Assembly: GCA_934148535.1 (NCBI GenBank)
Contig: CAKPDF010000007.1
Coordinates: forward strand, 1-64,000
DNA from: an uncultured Bacilli bacterium
GTDB lineage: Bacteria > Bacillota_I > Bacilli_A > RF39 > UBA660
Direction of reading: 5' to 3'
DNA: 64,000 nucleotides
In this document: positions 33,095 through 42,354 of the stretch, piece after piece
Layout: every line of letters begins with the position of its first letter
Numbering within the stretch: the stretch's first letter is position 1
Position numbers and translations under genes: made by a program
Notes under the pieces: generated by a model
What the model was told of the DNA's origin: nothing
Databases searched by the model: none
What the model saw: only the letters and a program-made list of their open reading frames with translations

Positions 33095-34378
33095 ATGAAA
33101 AAGAAAAGAAAAATAAAAAAGAGTAGGATATTAATAATTATTATGATAGTAATTATTATATTAGGTGGACTTATTTATATAACATTTAATCATATTAAAA
33201 AGAATAATATTGAATTAAAAAAAGAAAATCTTATTAAAGAAATAAATAGTCATTATAATGATTTTGTTAAAACAAATAAAGAAACAAAACTATATAATAG
33301 TAATAATGAAGAAGTAGGAACTATAGGTAATAGTGTAGAATTAAGTTTAACTAAAGAGAAAATATCTAAAGATACTAAATATTTTAAGATTACGACTTTT
33401 GATGATGATTACTATATAAGTTATAAAGATGTAGATAAAATAGATAAGTTATCAGAAATAAATGACAGATACAAAAATTATATAGTCTTTAACGAAAATA
33501 TAGTAACTAATGATAGTACATCATTTTATGATGAAAATGATAATTTATTATATATGTTTAATAAATCATATAATTTACCAATAATAATAAAAGATGATAA
33601 TAAGTATGGTGTAGAATTTAATAATAGATTATTATATGTAAAAAAAGATGATGTAAAAGAAATTAAGAAAAGTAATAATACAGATAAAAAGAATGCTTCA
33701 GGAATAGCAGTTTTAAACTACCATGCTTTTTATGACGAGAACAATGCTGATGAAAAAAAAGAATGCACTACTGAAATATGTCATTCTAAAAAACAATTTA
33801 AATCACACTTGGACTTAATAAAAGAAAAAAATATGTTGACTCTGCAAACGAAAGAAGTAGAAATGTACATTGATGGAAAAGTGCAGCTTCCTAAAAGTGT
33901 GTTAATCACAATAGATGATGGTCCAAAAACAAAAATAGCAGTAGATTTACTTACTGAATATAAAATGTATGCCACTATTTTCTTGGTTACTTCCTGGTTT
34001 GATGAGAAGGAATACTATAAGACTGATTATATAGAGTTACATTCGCATACTCATAACATGCACGATGGTGGACAATGTCCGGGCGGACAAGGTGGTGGCA
34101 TAAAATGTTTGCCAGAAGAAGAAATACAAAAAGACTTAAAACAAAGTAGAGAAGATTTGGGTGGTAGCACAGTATTTTGTTATCCATTTTATGAATACAA
34201 CGATTATAGTATTCAAATGCTAAAAAAAGCAGGTTTTACTATGGCATTTATAGGAGAAAGCAATAATAGTGATAATCTAATACATGTTGGAAGCGATAAG
34301 TTTAGATTACGAAGATTTGTAATAGTTACATATACCACAATTAATGATTTAAACAAATATTTTGATCAAATAAAGTAA
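33095..34378 (+). CDS. Membrane-anchored polysaccharide deacetylase (NodB/CE4)
   Basis: A 427-residue protein: basic N-terminus and one helix (~12-34), a spacer of two SH3-like beta repeats (NSNNEEVGTIGNSVELSLT; ENDNLLYMFNKSYNLPIII), then the CE4 domain. It has the metal site TIDDGPKT and ELHSHTHNMH, and FCYPFYEYND in the place of the RxPY motif. A Gly/Cys insert (GGQCPGGQGGGIKC) follows the His pair. It would remove N-acetyl groups from peptidoglycan or the local polymer outside the cell. ATG 33095 follows GAGG. A good terminator follows. Confidence 0.88.
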   Translation: MKKKRKIKKSRILIIIMIVIIILGGLIYITFNHIKKNNIELKKENLIKEINSHYNDFVKTNKETKLYNSNNEEVGTIGNSVELSLTKEKISKDTKYFKITTFDDDYYISYKDVDKIDKLSEINDRYKNYIVFNENIVTNDSTSFYDENDNLLYMFNKSYNLPIIIKDDNKYGVEFNNRLLYVKKDDVKEIKKSNNTDKKNASGIAVLNYHAFYDENNADEKKECTTEICHSKKQFKSHLDLIKEKNMLTLQTKEVEMYIDGKVQLPKSVLITIDDGPKTKIAVDLLTEYKMYATIFLVTSWFDEKEYYKTDYIELHSHTHNMHDGGQCPGGQGGGIKCLPEEEIQKDLKQSREDLGGSTVFCYPFYEYNDYSIQMLKKAGFTMAFIGESNNSDNLIHVGSDKFRLRRFVIVTYTTINDLNKYFDQIK

Positions 34379-34387
34379 AAAAAGTGT

Positions 34388-34415
34388 AAAAGCCTTTCAT
34401 TTTAAGGCTTTTTTT
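34388..34415 (+). terminator. Intrinsic terminator after the deacetylase
   Basis: AAAAGCCTT (34388-34396) pairs with AAGGCTTTT (34404-34412) and the T run continues. It separates the 25.7-34.4 kb transcription unit from the next. Confidence 0.9.
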
Positions 34416-34453
34416 GTTATAATGTTCTTAGATATGCATATGGAGGTAAATGA

Positions 34454-35164
34454 ATGAAAACATTATTTGACAAATTATATAACAAAAGCGAGGAATCATT
34501 TTATAAAATATTAGAAAAAAATCTAAAGAATGATAAAAAAACATTTATTGTAACTGCAAATCCTGAAACATTTATGATGAGTGAGAAAGATGAAGAAATG
34601 AGAGAGTTACTTCTAGATAAGAATACTATCTTAGTCCCAGATGGAATTGGAATAGTAAAAGCCGCAAGAATGATTAATTATGATGTTAAAGAGCGAATTG
34701 CTGGTATTGATATAGCAAATAAATTATTAGAGTTAGGAGATAAACAAAAAAAAACAATTTATTTGTTTGGCTCAAAACAAGAAGTTATTGATTCTATGAA
34801 AGAAGTACTAAAAAAAGATTATCCTAATTTAGAATTAGCTGGAGCATCAAATGGATATGAAAAAGACAAGGATAAAGTGTTTGAAAAAATAGCAAATGTC
34901 AAGCCTGACATAGTATTGGTAGCACTTGGTATACCATTACAGGAAAAATTGATATATAAACATTTAGATAAATTTGATAAGGGAATTTTTGTTGGAGTAG
35001 GTGGATCTTTTGATGTAATAAGTGGTCATAAGAAAAGAGCACCTAAAATATTTATTAAACTAAATTTAGAATGGTTATATAGAATATTAAAGGAACCAAA
35101 AAGACTAAAAAGATTCTATGATAGTAATGTAAAATTCTTATTCAAAGTTAAAAAATATAAATAA
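34454..35164 (+). CDS. tagA: WecG/TagA/CpsF family glycosyltransferase
   Basis: A 236-residue GT26 enzyme. Conserved elements are TANPETFMM, LVPDGIGIVKAARM, RIAGIDIANKLLE, FLFGSKQEV-like IYLFGSKQEVID, ALGIPLQEKLI and the C-terminal GGSFDVISGHKKRAP. In wall teichoic acid synthesis TagA adds ManNAc to undecaprenyl-PP-GlcNAc made by TagO. TagO (45.5 kb) and UDP-ManNAc-forming epimerase (38.5 kb) homologues lie in this window, supporting that role. GGAGGT ribosome site. Confidence 0.9.
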   Translation: MKTLFDKLYNKSEESFYKILEKNLKNDKKTFIVTANPETFMMSEKDEEMRELLLDKNTILVPDGIGIVKAARMINYDVKERIAGIDIANKLLELGDKQKKTIYLFGSKQEVIDSMKEVLKKDYPNLELAGASNGYEKDKDKVFEKIANVKPDIVLVALGIPLQEKLIYKHLDKFDKGIFVGVGGSFDVISGHKKRAPKIFIKLNLEWLYRILKEPKRLKRFYDSNVKFLFKVKKYK

Positions 35165-35184
35165 AAGATGAGGAAGTATAAAAT

Positions 35185-35898
35185 ATGAAAACATTAATAA
35201 TAATTCCAGCATACAATGAAGAATTAAATATTGAAAATACAATAAATAAGTTAAAAAAGTATAATGACATTTCAAAATCTCCAGTGGATTATATAATAAT
35301 AAATGATGGTAGCATTGACAAAACAAAGGAAATATGTAAAAAGAATAATTATAATGTTATTAATTTAATACATAACTTAGGTATTGGCGGTGCAGTTCAA
35401 ACTGGATACAAATATGCGTTAGAAAATAACTATGATATTGCTATACAATTTGATGGTGATGGGCAACATGACGAAAAATATATTAAAGAGTTAGTGAAAG
35501 AAATAGATAAAGGAGCTAATTTTGTTATTGGATCTAGATTTATAGGCAACTTAAGTAAATTTAAATCAAGTGGAACCAGAAGATTAGGAATTAAAATACT
35601 ATCTTTATTAATTAAAATTTGTTCTGGAGAAAAAATATATGATCCAACCAGTGGGTTTCGAGCGGCGGATAAGGAAGTAATTAAATTATTTGCTAGTCAT
35701 TATCCTACAGAATATCCTGAACCAGAATCAACTACAGAACTTATTAAAAGAGGACTAAATGTTAAAGAAATACCTGTAGAAATGCATGAAAGAGAATTTG
35801 GAGAATCTTCTATTAAACCACTTAAGAGTATATATTATATGTTTAGTGTATGCTTGTCTATCATAATAACAAGTATTAATAATGGAGGAAGAAAATGA
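35185..35898 (+). CDS. GT2 polyprenyl-phosphate sugar synthase (DPM1-like)
   Basis: A 237-residue GT-A enzyme without membrane anchors: TLIIIPAYNEELNIENTI, INDGSIDKT, FDGDGQHDEKYI (DxD) and DPTSGFRAADKEVI, typical of dolichyl/polyprenyl-phosphate mannose or glucose synthases. Four-base overlap with the DUF2304 gene, the usual companion of this subfamily. It begins a probable four-gene module for extracellular glycosylation. Confidence 0.9.
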   Translation: MKTLIIIPAYNEELNIENTINKLKKYNDISKSPVDYIIINDGSIDKTKEICKKNNYNVINLIHNLGIGGAVQTGYKYALENNYDIAIQFDGDGQHDEKYIKELVKEIDKGANFVIGSRFIGNLSKFKSSGTRRLGIKILSLLIKICSGEKIYDPTSGFRAADKEVIKLFASHYPTEYPEPESTTELIKRGLNVKEIPVEMHEREFGESSIKPLKSIYYMFSVCLSIIITSINNGGRK

Positions 35899-36248
35899 GT
35901 ATAAATTTAAAATTATCTTTAATAATACTATTAATATTACAATTAATTTTAATTGTTAATAGAGTTAAAAGGAAAAAAATGACTATGAAATATGCTAGTT
36001 TTTGGTTGGTTTTAGTGCTTATTATGGCCGTTGTTGTGATTTTTCCAAACATAGTATTTAAATTATCAAAATTAGCAGGATTTGAAGAAACGTCGAATAT
36101 GATATTTTTGTTGGGATTTTTCTTTCTGTTTTATGTTTCGTTTATTATAACAACAAGTATATCTATGCAAAATGAGAAAATTAAAACTCTAGTTCAAGAA
36201 GTTTCAATATTAAAAGAAAGAGTTGAAAAAAATGGAAAGAAGGATTAA
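35895..36248 (+). CDS. DUF2304 membrane protein
   Basis: A 117-residue protein with three hydrophobic helices and a C-terminal coil (EKIKTLVQEVSILKERVEK). This matches DUF2304, which is almost always encoded after DPM1-like GT2 genes and is presumed to support lipid-linked sugar transfer or membrane docking of the synthase. Stop and start codons overlap with the gene before it. Confidence 0.88.
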   Translation: MSINLKLSLIILLILQLILIVNRVKRKKMTMKYASFWLVLVLIMAVVVIFPNIVFKLSKLAGFEETSNMIFLLGFFFLFYVSFIITTSISMQNEKIKTLVQEVSILKERVEKNGKKD

Positions 36249-36249
36249 T

Positions 36250-36609
36250 ATGAAGATAATAATTATGTTTACTTGTTATGTACTTTTAGCATCATCTGGA
36301 TTAATATTATTTAAACTAGGTAGTGCAAATAGCAATCTTACATTAAATATATTTGGCCTTTCAATTAACTATTCTATCAAAATGATATTAGGATTATTGT
36401 GTTATGGTTTTAGTTTTGTTTTATGGATGCTCATTGTGAGTAAAACAAACCTAACAATAGCAATGCCACTTTCGGTAGCTATTGTAAATACATTAGTAGT
36501 TATTGGCTCATGCTTAGTTTTGAAAGAGAAAATAACACTAGTGCAAGGTATAGGTATATTTATTATCATATTTGGGGTATGTATTATGACATGGGGAGGA
36601 AAACAATGA
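36250..36609 (+). CDS. SMR/EamA-like small membrane protein, putative lipid-sugar flippase
   Basis: A 119-residue protein with four helices, resembling half-size EamA/EmrE proteins: GLILFKLGSANSNLTLN, SFVLWMLIVSKTNLTIAMPL and the C-terminal GIFIIIFGVCIMTWGG. In surface-polymer loci such proteins (compare ArnE/F) are thought to flip polyprenyl-phosphate sugars. ATG 36250 is preferred over the upstream frame start because AAGAAGGA precedes it. Its stop overlaps the next start by four bases. Confidence 0.82.
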   Translation: MKIIIMFTCYVLLASSGLILFKLGSANSNLTLNIFGLSINYSIKMILGLLCYGFSFVLWMLIVSKTNLTIAMPLSVAIVNTLVVIGSCLVLKEKITLVQGIGIFIIIFGVCIMTWGGKQ

Positions 36610-38324
36610 AAAAAATAGTATGTAATATTATATTATCTATAGTCACGTTTGTTGCATTATTAATATACAATAATGATTTTTTAAATGGAAATTCATATAA
36701 CATATTTATTACATTATTGTTTTTTGCAATATACTATTTTTATAGTAAATTTAATACTAAATGCAACAAAAAAGCAAAAATATATTCTCTTATACTTAGT
36801 TTTATATTGGGGATAGTTTTGGCAATAGGAAACATTGTCAGTAAATATATTTATGACATGCCGTTCAATATTTTTAATTTTAAAAAAATACTATGTGTAA
36901 TAGTAATGCTTATAGGATTTGTGCCTTTATTTTACAAGTTATTTAAAATCTTAATTTCAAAATCAAAAAACTTATTAAAACTAGAAAAAAATCAAAAAAT
37001 GAATAAAAAAGAGTTTGTTATTATAATGCTAATAATTATTTTTGGGAATTTTTTGTATTTTATTAGGTTTTATCCAGCAATAATGACACCAGATTCTTAT
37101 TATGTTATTCATTATGCTAATAATTTTATTTTAAGTGATTTTCATACATTTGGACATACTTGGTTTTTTGGGATATTTTTTCATCTTGGTAAATTAATGT
37201 TTAATTCTTTAAACTCTGCAGTCGCTTTTTCAATTATTATTCAAATGTTATGTATTAGTATTTTATTTACAATAGTAATTAGATATTTATATAATAAGGG
37301 ATTATCTAATAAGATTTGTTTGCTGATTGCTTTTGTTTATGGTTTTACTCCTTTATTTGGTCATTATAGTGTGACTTTATGGCGTGATGTGATGTTTGGC
37401 ACTGCTTTTGCATCATTATTTATAGCATTATATGATTTTGTAACAAATGAAAAAATCAATAAAAGTAATATGGTATTATTTATAATTAGTGTTCTTATAA
37501 TAATGTTTTTTAGAAATAATGGTATATATATATTCATTTTTGCGATGCCATTTATAATTATATGTTTAAAAGATAAAAGGAAGATAATGAGTGTTGTTTG
37601 TATGTCTTTAGTTATATTTTATTTTGTTATAAAGGGTCCAGTATTTAATTATTTTAATGTTGCTAAATCAAAAACATCTGAGGCGTATTCTATTCCTCTT
37701 CAACAAATGGCGAGAGTAGTTGCGCTTGGAAATGAGATCAGTGGAAATGATAAGAAATTTTTAGAAAAATTGTGGAATTACGATAATGTTACTACAAATT
37801 ATAAAAATATTACAAGTGATCCAATTAAAACAATGACAAATAATGATGTTTTGAAGAATAATAAAAAAGAGTTTATACAGACGTATTTTAGTTTGTTGGT
37901 AAAATATCCCAGAGAGTATATTGATGCATATATGATGGAGACAGTGGGATATTGGTATCCAGATATAATTTACTGGGCAACTGGTGGTGAATCACATGGA
38001 ATGTTTGAAGAGGAAAATATTTATAGTGATTCATTAACACCAATTTGGTATAATAAACTTATTGATGATACTACAACTAGAAATTTACCGTTATCAAATA
38101 TATTGTGGAGTGTTGGACTAGCATTTATATTTCTTTTGATATCTTCATTTATTGTAACTTTTTATAACAAGAAAATTTTATTGTGCTATGTTCCACTTTT
38201 TGGATTATGGTTATCGATTATGGCTGCAACACCTGTTTTTTGTGAATTAAGGTATGTGTATGGATTGTTTACTTGCATGCCACTATTGTTTGTAATACCG
38301 TTAATAACGGCTTCTAAAAATTAG
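36606..38324 (+). CDS. DUF6020-like GT-C-type membrane protein
   Basis: A 572-residue protein with about 12-14 helices. After four N-terminal helices, FYPAIMTPDSYYVIHYANN and FGHTWFFGIFFHLGK resemble the first extracytoplasmic loop of DUF6020/GT-C proteins, where an acidic residue binds the polyprenyl-phosphate donor. HYSVTLWRDVMF follows. The large C-terminal outer loop ends in YWYPDIIYW. It would be the transferase that uses the lipid-linked sugar made by the three preceding genes. The start at 36606 (GGAGG upstream) overlaps the SMR-like gene. Confidence 0.78.
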   Translation: MKKIVCNIILSIVTFVALLIYNNDFLNGNSYNIFITLLFFAIYYFYSKFNTKCNKKAKIYSLILSFILGIVLAIGNIVSKYIYDMPFNIFNFKKILCVIVMLIGFVPLFYKLFKILISKSKNLLKLEKNQKMNKKEFVIIMLIIIFGNFLYFIRFYPAIMTPDSYYVIHYANNFILSDFHTFGHTWFFGIFFHLGKLMFNSLNSAVAFSIIIQMLCISILFTIVIRYLYNKGLSNKICLLIAFVYGFTPLFGHYSVTLWRDVMFGTAFASLFIALYDFVTNEKINKSNMVLFIISVLIIMFFRNNGIYIFIFAMPFIIICLKDKRKIMSVVCMSLVIFYFVIKGPVFNYFNVAKSKTSEAYSIPLQQMARVVALGNEISGNDKKFLEKLWNYDNVTTNYKNITSDPIKTMTNNDVLKNNKKEFIQTYFSLLVKYPREYIDAYMMETVGYWYPDIIYWATGGESHGMFEEENIYSDSLTPIWYNKLIDDTTTRNLPLSNILWSVGLAFIFLLISSFIVTFYNKKILLCYVPLFGLWLSIMAATPVFCELRYVYGLFTCMPLLFVIPLITASKN

Positions 38325-38523
38325 ATGGTATAATTTTAAAGATATGTATAATAGTTTTTATTGTAGTTAAAATGGAAATTAAATATTAAATTATAAACAA
38401 CATTAATGATTTAAATTTTGAATATGATAGAAAATTTCTATGATTGTTTGTTAGTTGAATAAAATTAAAAAAATGTTGAAAATTTGAAATAGATATAATT
38501 TTTTAATCGGGGAGGAATAAAAA

Positions 38524-39627
38524 ATGATTAAAGTAATGACAATATTTGGGACAAGACCAGAAGCTATAAAGATGGCTCCGTTAGTAAAAGAATTAGAAGA
38601 AAGAAATGAAATTGAAAGTATAGTGTGTGTAACAGCGCAACATAGGGAGATGCTAGATCAAGTTTTAACTGTATTTGATATTAAACCTGATTATGATTTA
38701 AATATAATGAAACAGGGACAAACACTATCAGAGATAACATCTAGAGTATTATTAGGACTTGAAGAAATAATACAAAAAGAAAAGCCTAATATTATATTAG
38801 TTCATGGTGATACAACAACGACTTTTGCAGGTGCGTTAGCGGCTTTTTATAATCAAGTAGATATAGGACATGTTGAGGCAGGGCTTAGAACATGGGATAA
38901 ATATTCACCATTTCCAGAAGAGATGAATAGACAAATGGTTGATAGAATGACTGATATGTATTTTGCACCTACTTCTGTTAGTAAAAATAATTTAATTGAT
39001 GAAGGTATTGCTGATGAAAAAATATATGTTACAGGTAATACTGCTATTGATGCAATGAGTACAACTGTAAAAAAAGATTATAGTAATCCTATTTTGGATT
39101 GGGTTGGCGATAATAGAATGTTATTATTAACAGCACATCGTCGTGAAAATTTAGGAGAGCCTATGAGACATATTTTTAAAGCAATAAAAAGAATTGTAGA
39201 TGAATATGATGATGTTAGAGTTGTTTATCCTATTCATAAAAATCCTAAAGTAAGAGAAGTCGCTAAAGAAGTTTTTGGTGATATGAATAAAATAAAATTA
39301 ATTGAACCATTAGAAGTAATTGATTTTCATAACTTTCAAAATAAAAGTTATATTATATTGAGTGATTCTGGTGGAATTCAAGAGGAGGCACCTTCTTTAG
39401 GAAAACCAGTTTTAGTTCTTAGAAATACTACTGAAAGGCCTGAAGGAATTAGTGCTGGTACGTTAAAATTAGTTGGTACTGATGAGGATACTATTTATAA
39501 TGAAACAAAAAAATTACTTGATAACAAGTTTGAATATGAGAAAATGAGTAAGGCATCTAATCCGTATGGAGATGGTAAGGCTAGTGTAAGAATAGTAGAT
39601 GCTATAATTGATAAGTATGGTAAATAA
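38524..39627 (+). CDS. mnaA: UDP-GlcNAc 2-epimerase (non-hydrolysing)
   Basis: A 367-residue WecB/MnaA enzyme converting UDP-GlcNAc to UDP-ManNAc. Signature segments: FGTRPEAIKMAPL, VTAQHREMLDQVL, LVHGDTTTTFAGAL, GHVEAGLRTWDKYSPFPEE, LLTAHRRENLG and SDSGGIQEEAPSLGKP. It would supply ManNAc for the TagA-like enzyme. Preceded by GGGGAGG. The 199-bp gap upstream is AT-rich with TATAAT-like boxes but no other feature that I recognise. Confidence 0.97.
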   Translation: MIKVMTIFGTRPEAIKMAPLVKELEERNEIESIVCVTAQHREMLDQVLTVFDIKPDYDLNIMKQGQTLSEITSRVLLGLEEIIQKEKPNIILVHGDTTTTFAGALAAFYNQVDIGHVEAGLRTWDKYSPFPEEMNRQMVDRMTDMYFAPTSVSKNNLIDEGIADEKIYVTGNTAIDAMSTTVKKDYSNPILDWVGDNRMLLLTAHRRENLGEPMRHIFKAIKRIVDEYDDVRVVYPIHKNPKVREVAKEVFGDMNKIKLIEPLEVIDFHNFQNKSYIILSDSGGIQEEAPSLGKPVLVLRNTTERPEGISAGTLKLVGTDEDTIYNETKKLLDNKFEYEKMSKASNPYGDGKASVRIVDAIIDKYGK

Positions 39628-39656
39628 TAAACATTAATTATGTGAAATGGGGATTT

Positions 39657-41444
39657 ATGATGAGTAGAATTACAAAAAGTAAGTATTTTAAAACAATATT
39701 GTTCTTTATTTATGAGGGAATATATTTAATATTTATTGATTTTTTTAATCAATATTTAGTAACTAGAAGTTTAAGTATCAGTGGGTATTTGGTAAAAACT
39801 GCAATTATATTTAATGTATTGTGGGTATTGTTATATTTTATAATTTTGTATATGCTTAATCCAAAACCAAGAAAAATAGTTTCTTGTGTAATTAATGTGT
39901 TATTATTGATTATATCTATTATAAATTATTTTATGAATTCATATTTTCATTCGGTATTTTCTTGGAAAGATTTATTTCTTTCAGGTGATGGTCTTTCTTT
40001 TTTGAATTCAGTTTTTAAGTTTATTAATTTAAAATTAATTTTATTTATTTTGACTTCAATTGATATTATATTATTAATATTTAAAACAAGAACAAGAAAA
40101 TTTTATCAAATAGAATCTAAACAGTCATTTGTGGTTATACCATTAATTTTAGTTATAATGGTATGTAGAATTGTATTTATTAATATAAAATTAGATAATG
40201 CAAGTGATGGTTGGGATTCAAGAGAAGTAAAAACCAATCTTTCTAACTATTATAAAAATTGGATAGTACCAGAAAATTTATTGAGACTTTGTGGTACGTA
40301 TGAATACCTTATAAAGGATTTTAATCATAGCTTTTTTCAAAAAGATGATTCAATAAAAGCAAAAGAATATGTATCAGAATATATTTCAGAAAATAAAAAT
40401 ATTTCTAATGGTAACAATTATAATGGTATTTTTAAAAATAAAAATTTAATATTTGTTATGATGGAAAGTATGGATGATTGGATGGTAAATGAAGAAACTA
40501 CTCCAACGATATATAATATGATGCAACATGGATTTAATTTTAATAATCATTATTCACCGGGATATGTTACAGGTGAAACTGCAAATACAGAGTTTATTGC
40601 TAATACTGGGATGTATCCTAGTATAAATAAATTGTCTCCAAATTATGCTTATGTTGATAATAGTTATCCATATTCAATTGCTAATTTATTTAAAAAAGAA
40701 GGGTATATAACTAATTCATTTCATAGATCTAGTGGTTATATTTATAATAGAGAGAATATGCATTTAAGTTTTGGTTATAGTAAATATCATAGTTATTGGG
40801 ATATGGAAATTGATGATAAACATATGGATTTAGATAGTTATATTATAAAAAATGGTTATAATAAAATAGTATTATCTAATGATAAATTTATGAGTTTCAT
40901 CATAACTTATTCACCTCATTCTCCATATACTTATGATAAAATTGAGTGTACTACTAATTTAGATGATATAAAGAATATATATCCTGATGTTGTTGATGAA
41001 GAATATTTATGTGGATTTTCAGCTGCTAGGGAGACAGATAATATGTTTAAGTTATTGTTGGAGAAGTTAGAAAACGATAACTTGCTTAATGATACTATAA
41101 TTGTTGCATTTACTGATCATCCTAATGGGATAGTTATAGGAGAAGATGAAACTGAAAAATTGAATAAAACTAAATTTTTTATTTATAGTAGTGAAATGGG
41201 GAGTAATCAAGTAGATACAATAACTAGTTCTATTAATATTTTACCTACTATTATTAATTTATTTGGAATTAATAGTAAATATTTATATACAGGGTATGAT
41301 GCTTTAAATACGAATGAAGAATATGTTATATTTAATGATTATACTTATTATGATGGTAATGAATTAAATAAAATTAATAATTATTTATCAAGAAAGTTGG
41401 AGTATAGTTCCGATGTTTTAATATCTAATTATTATGAGAATTAA
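39657..41444 (+). CDS. LtaS-like phosphoglycerol transferase/sulfatase-fold enzyme
   Basis: A 595-residue protein: five N-terminal helices (residues ~12-180) then an extracellular sulfatase-fold domain. The metal and nucleophile motifs are IFVMMESMDDW (Glu) and TGETANTEF, whose Thr near residue 308 matches the catalytic Thr of LtaS. AFTDHPNG supplies the late Asp/His pair. LtaS-type enzymes polymerise or attach phosphoglycerol from phosphatidylglycerol. Here it may build lipoteichoic acid or decorate the local polymer. ATG 39657 and ATG 39660 are both possible behind GGGG. Confidence 0.85.
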   Translation: MMSRITKSKYFKTILFFIYEGIYLIFIDFFNQYLVTRSLSISGYLVKTAIIFNVLWVLLYFIILYMLNPKPRKIVSCVINVLLLIISIINYFMNSYFHSVFSWKDLFLSGDGLSFLNSVFKFINLKLILFILTSIDIILLIFKTRTRKFYQIESKQSFVVIPLILVIMVCRIVFINIKLDNASDGWDSREVKTNLSNYYKNWIVPENLLRLCGTYEYLIKDFNHSFFQKDDSIKAKEYVSEYISENKNISNGNNYNGIFKNKNLIFVMMESMDDWMVNEETTPTIYNMMQHGFNFNNHYSPGYVTGETANTEFIANTGMYPSINKLSPNYAYVDNSYPYSIANLFKKEGYITNSFHRSSGYIYNRENMHLSFGYSKYHSYWDMEIDDKHMDLDSYIIKNGYNKIVLSNDKFMSFIITYSPHSPYTYDKIECTTNLDDIKNIYPDVVDEEYLCGFSAARETDNMFKLLLEKLENDNLLNDTIIVAFTDHPNGIVIGEDETEKLNKTKFFIYSSEMGSNQVDTITSSINILPTIINLFGINSKYLYTGYDALNTNEEYVIFNDYTYYDGNELNKINNYLSRKLEYSSDVLISNYYEN

Positions 41445-41471
41445 AAAAGTATTTTATTTGGAGAGTGATTT

Positions 41472-42341
41472 ATGAAAAATAAGTTTTTTGATTATTTAAA
41501 ATTAATGCGTGTTAAACATTATCTTAAAAATTTTCTTATATTTTTGCCTTTAGTTTTTAGTGGTAATTTATTTAATTGTAATTATTTATTTAAATCTTTT
41601 ATTGGATTTGTTATATTTTCTTTAACATGCAGTATTATTTATGTTATTAATGATATTAGGGATGTAGATAAAGATAAGAAACATGATAAGAAAAAAAATA
41701 GACCTATTGCTTCTGGTAGAGTATCAATTAGAAATGCACTATTATTAGCTTTTATTCTTTTAATAATTTCTATATTATTGTTAATTTTGTTTAGATTACC
41801 TGTTTATAGTATTATTTTGTTGATTATTTATTTTGTTATTAATTTGGCTTATAGTTTTGGATTTAAAAATATTCCTTTACTTGATATTATAATACTTACT
41901 TCTGGGTTTGTTATTAGGGTTTTATTTGGCGCTTCTATTACTAATATAGTTGTTTCTAATTGGTTATATTTGACTGTAATGTCTATGTCATTTTATTTAT
42001 CACTAGGTAAGAGAAGAGGAGAAATTAAAACAAAAAAAAGTACAAGAGAAGTTTTAAAATATTATACTAATGAATTTTTGGATAAATGTATGTATATGTG
42101 TTTAGGAATTGCTATAGTTTTTTATTCATTATGGACTGTAGATGAGAGCGTTATTAATAGGGTAGGAAAGGATTTGGTTTGGACTGTACCTATTATAATT
42201 ATTATTTGTATGCGTTATAGTATGCTAATTGAGAATGAGAATAATGATGGTGATCCTGTGGAGGTTGTTTTTGGAGATAAAGCTATAATTATCTTAGGTT
42301 TAGTATATGTGATGTTTTTATTAGGTTTAATATATTGGTAG
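41472..42341 (+). CDS. UbiA-family polyprenyl-phosphate phosphoribosyltransferase-like
   Basis: A 289-residue, nine-helix UbiA-superfamily protein. The first Asp-rich motif NDIRDVDKDKKHDKKKNRPI and the C-terminal NDGDPVEVVFGDK resemble decaprenyl-phosphate 5-phosphoribosyltransferase (mycobacterial Rv3806c) more than quinone or heme prenyltransferases. That enzyme puts phosphoribose from PRPP onto polyprenyl phosphate. The next gene, 13 bases on, starts with a HAD-IB phosphatase domain, matching the second step of the pathway. The DprE1/2 epimerase genes are not in this window, so a ribosyl rather than arabinosyl donor is possible. Confidence 0.85.
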   Translation: MKNKFFDYLKLMRVKHYLKNFLIFLPLVFSGNLFNCNYLFKSFIGFVIFSLTCSIIYVINDIRDVDKDKKHDKKKNRPIASGRVSIRNALLLAFILLIISILLLILFRLPVYSIILLIIYFVINLAYSFGFKNIPLLDIIILTSGFVIRVLFGASITNIVVSNWLYLTVMSMSFYLSLGKRRGEIKTKKSTREVLKYYTNEFLDKCMYMCLGIAIVFYSLWTVDESVINRVGKDLVWTVPIIIIICMRYSMLIENENNDGDPVEVVFGDKAIIILGLVYVMFLLGLIYW

Positions 42342-42354
42342 AGGAGTTGTTTGT

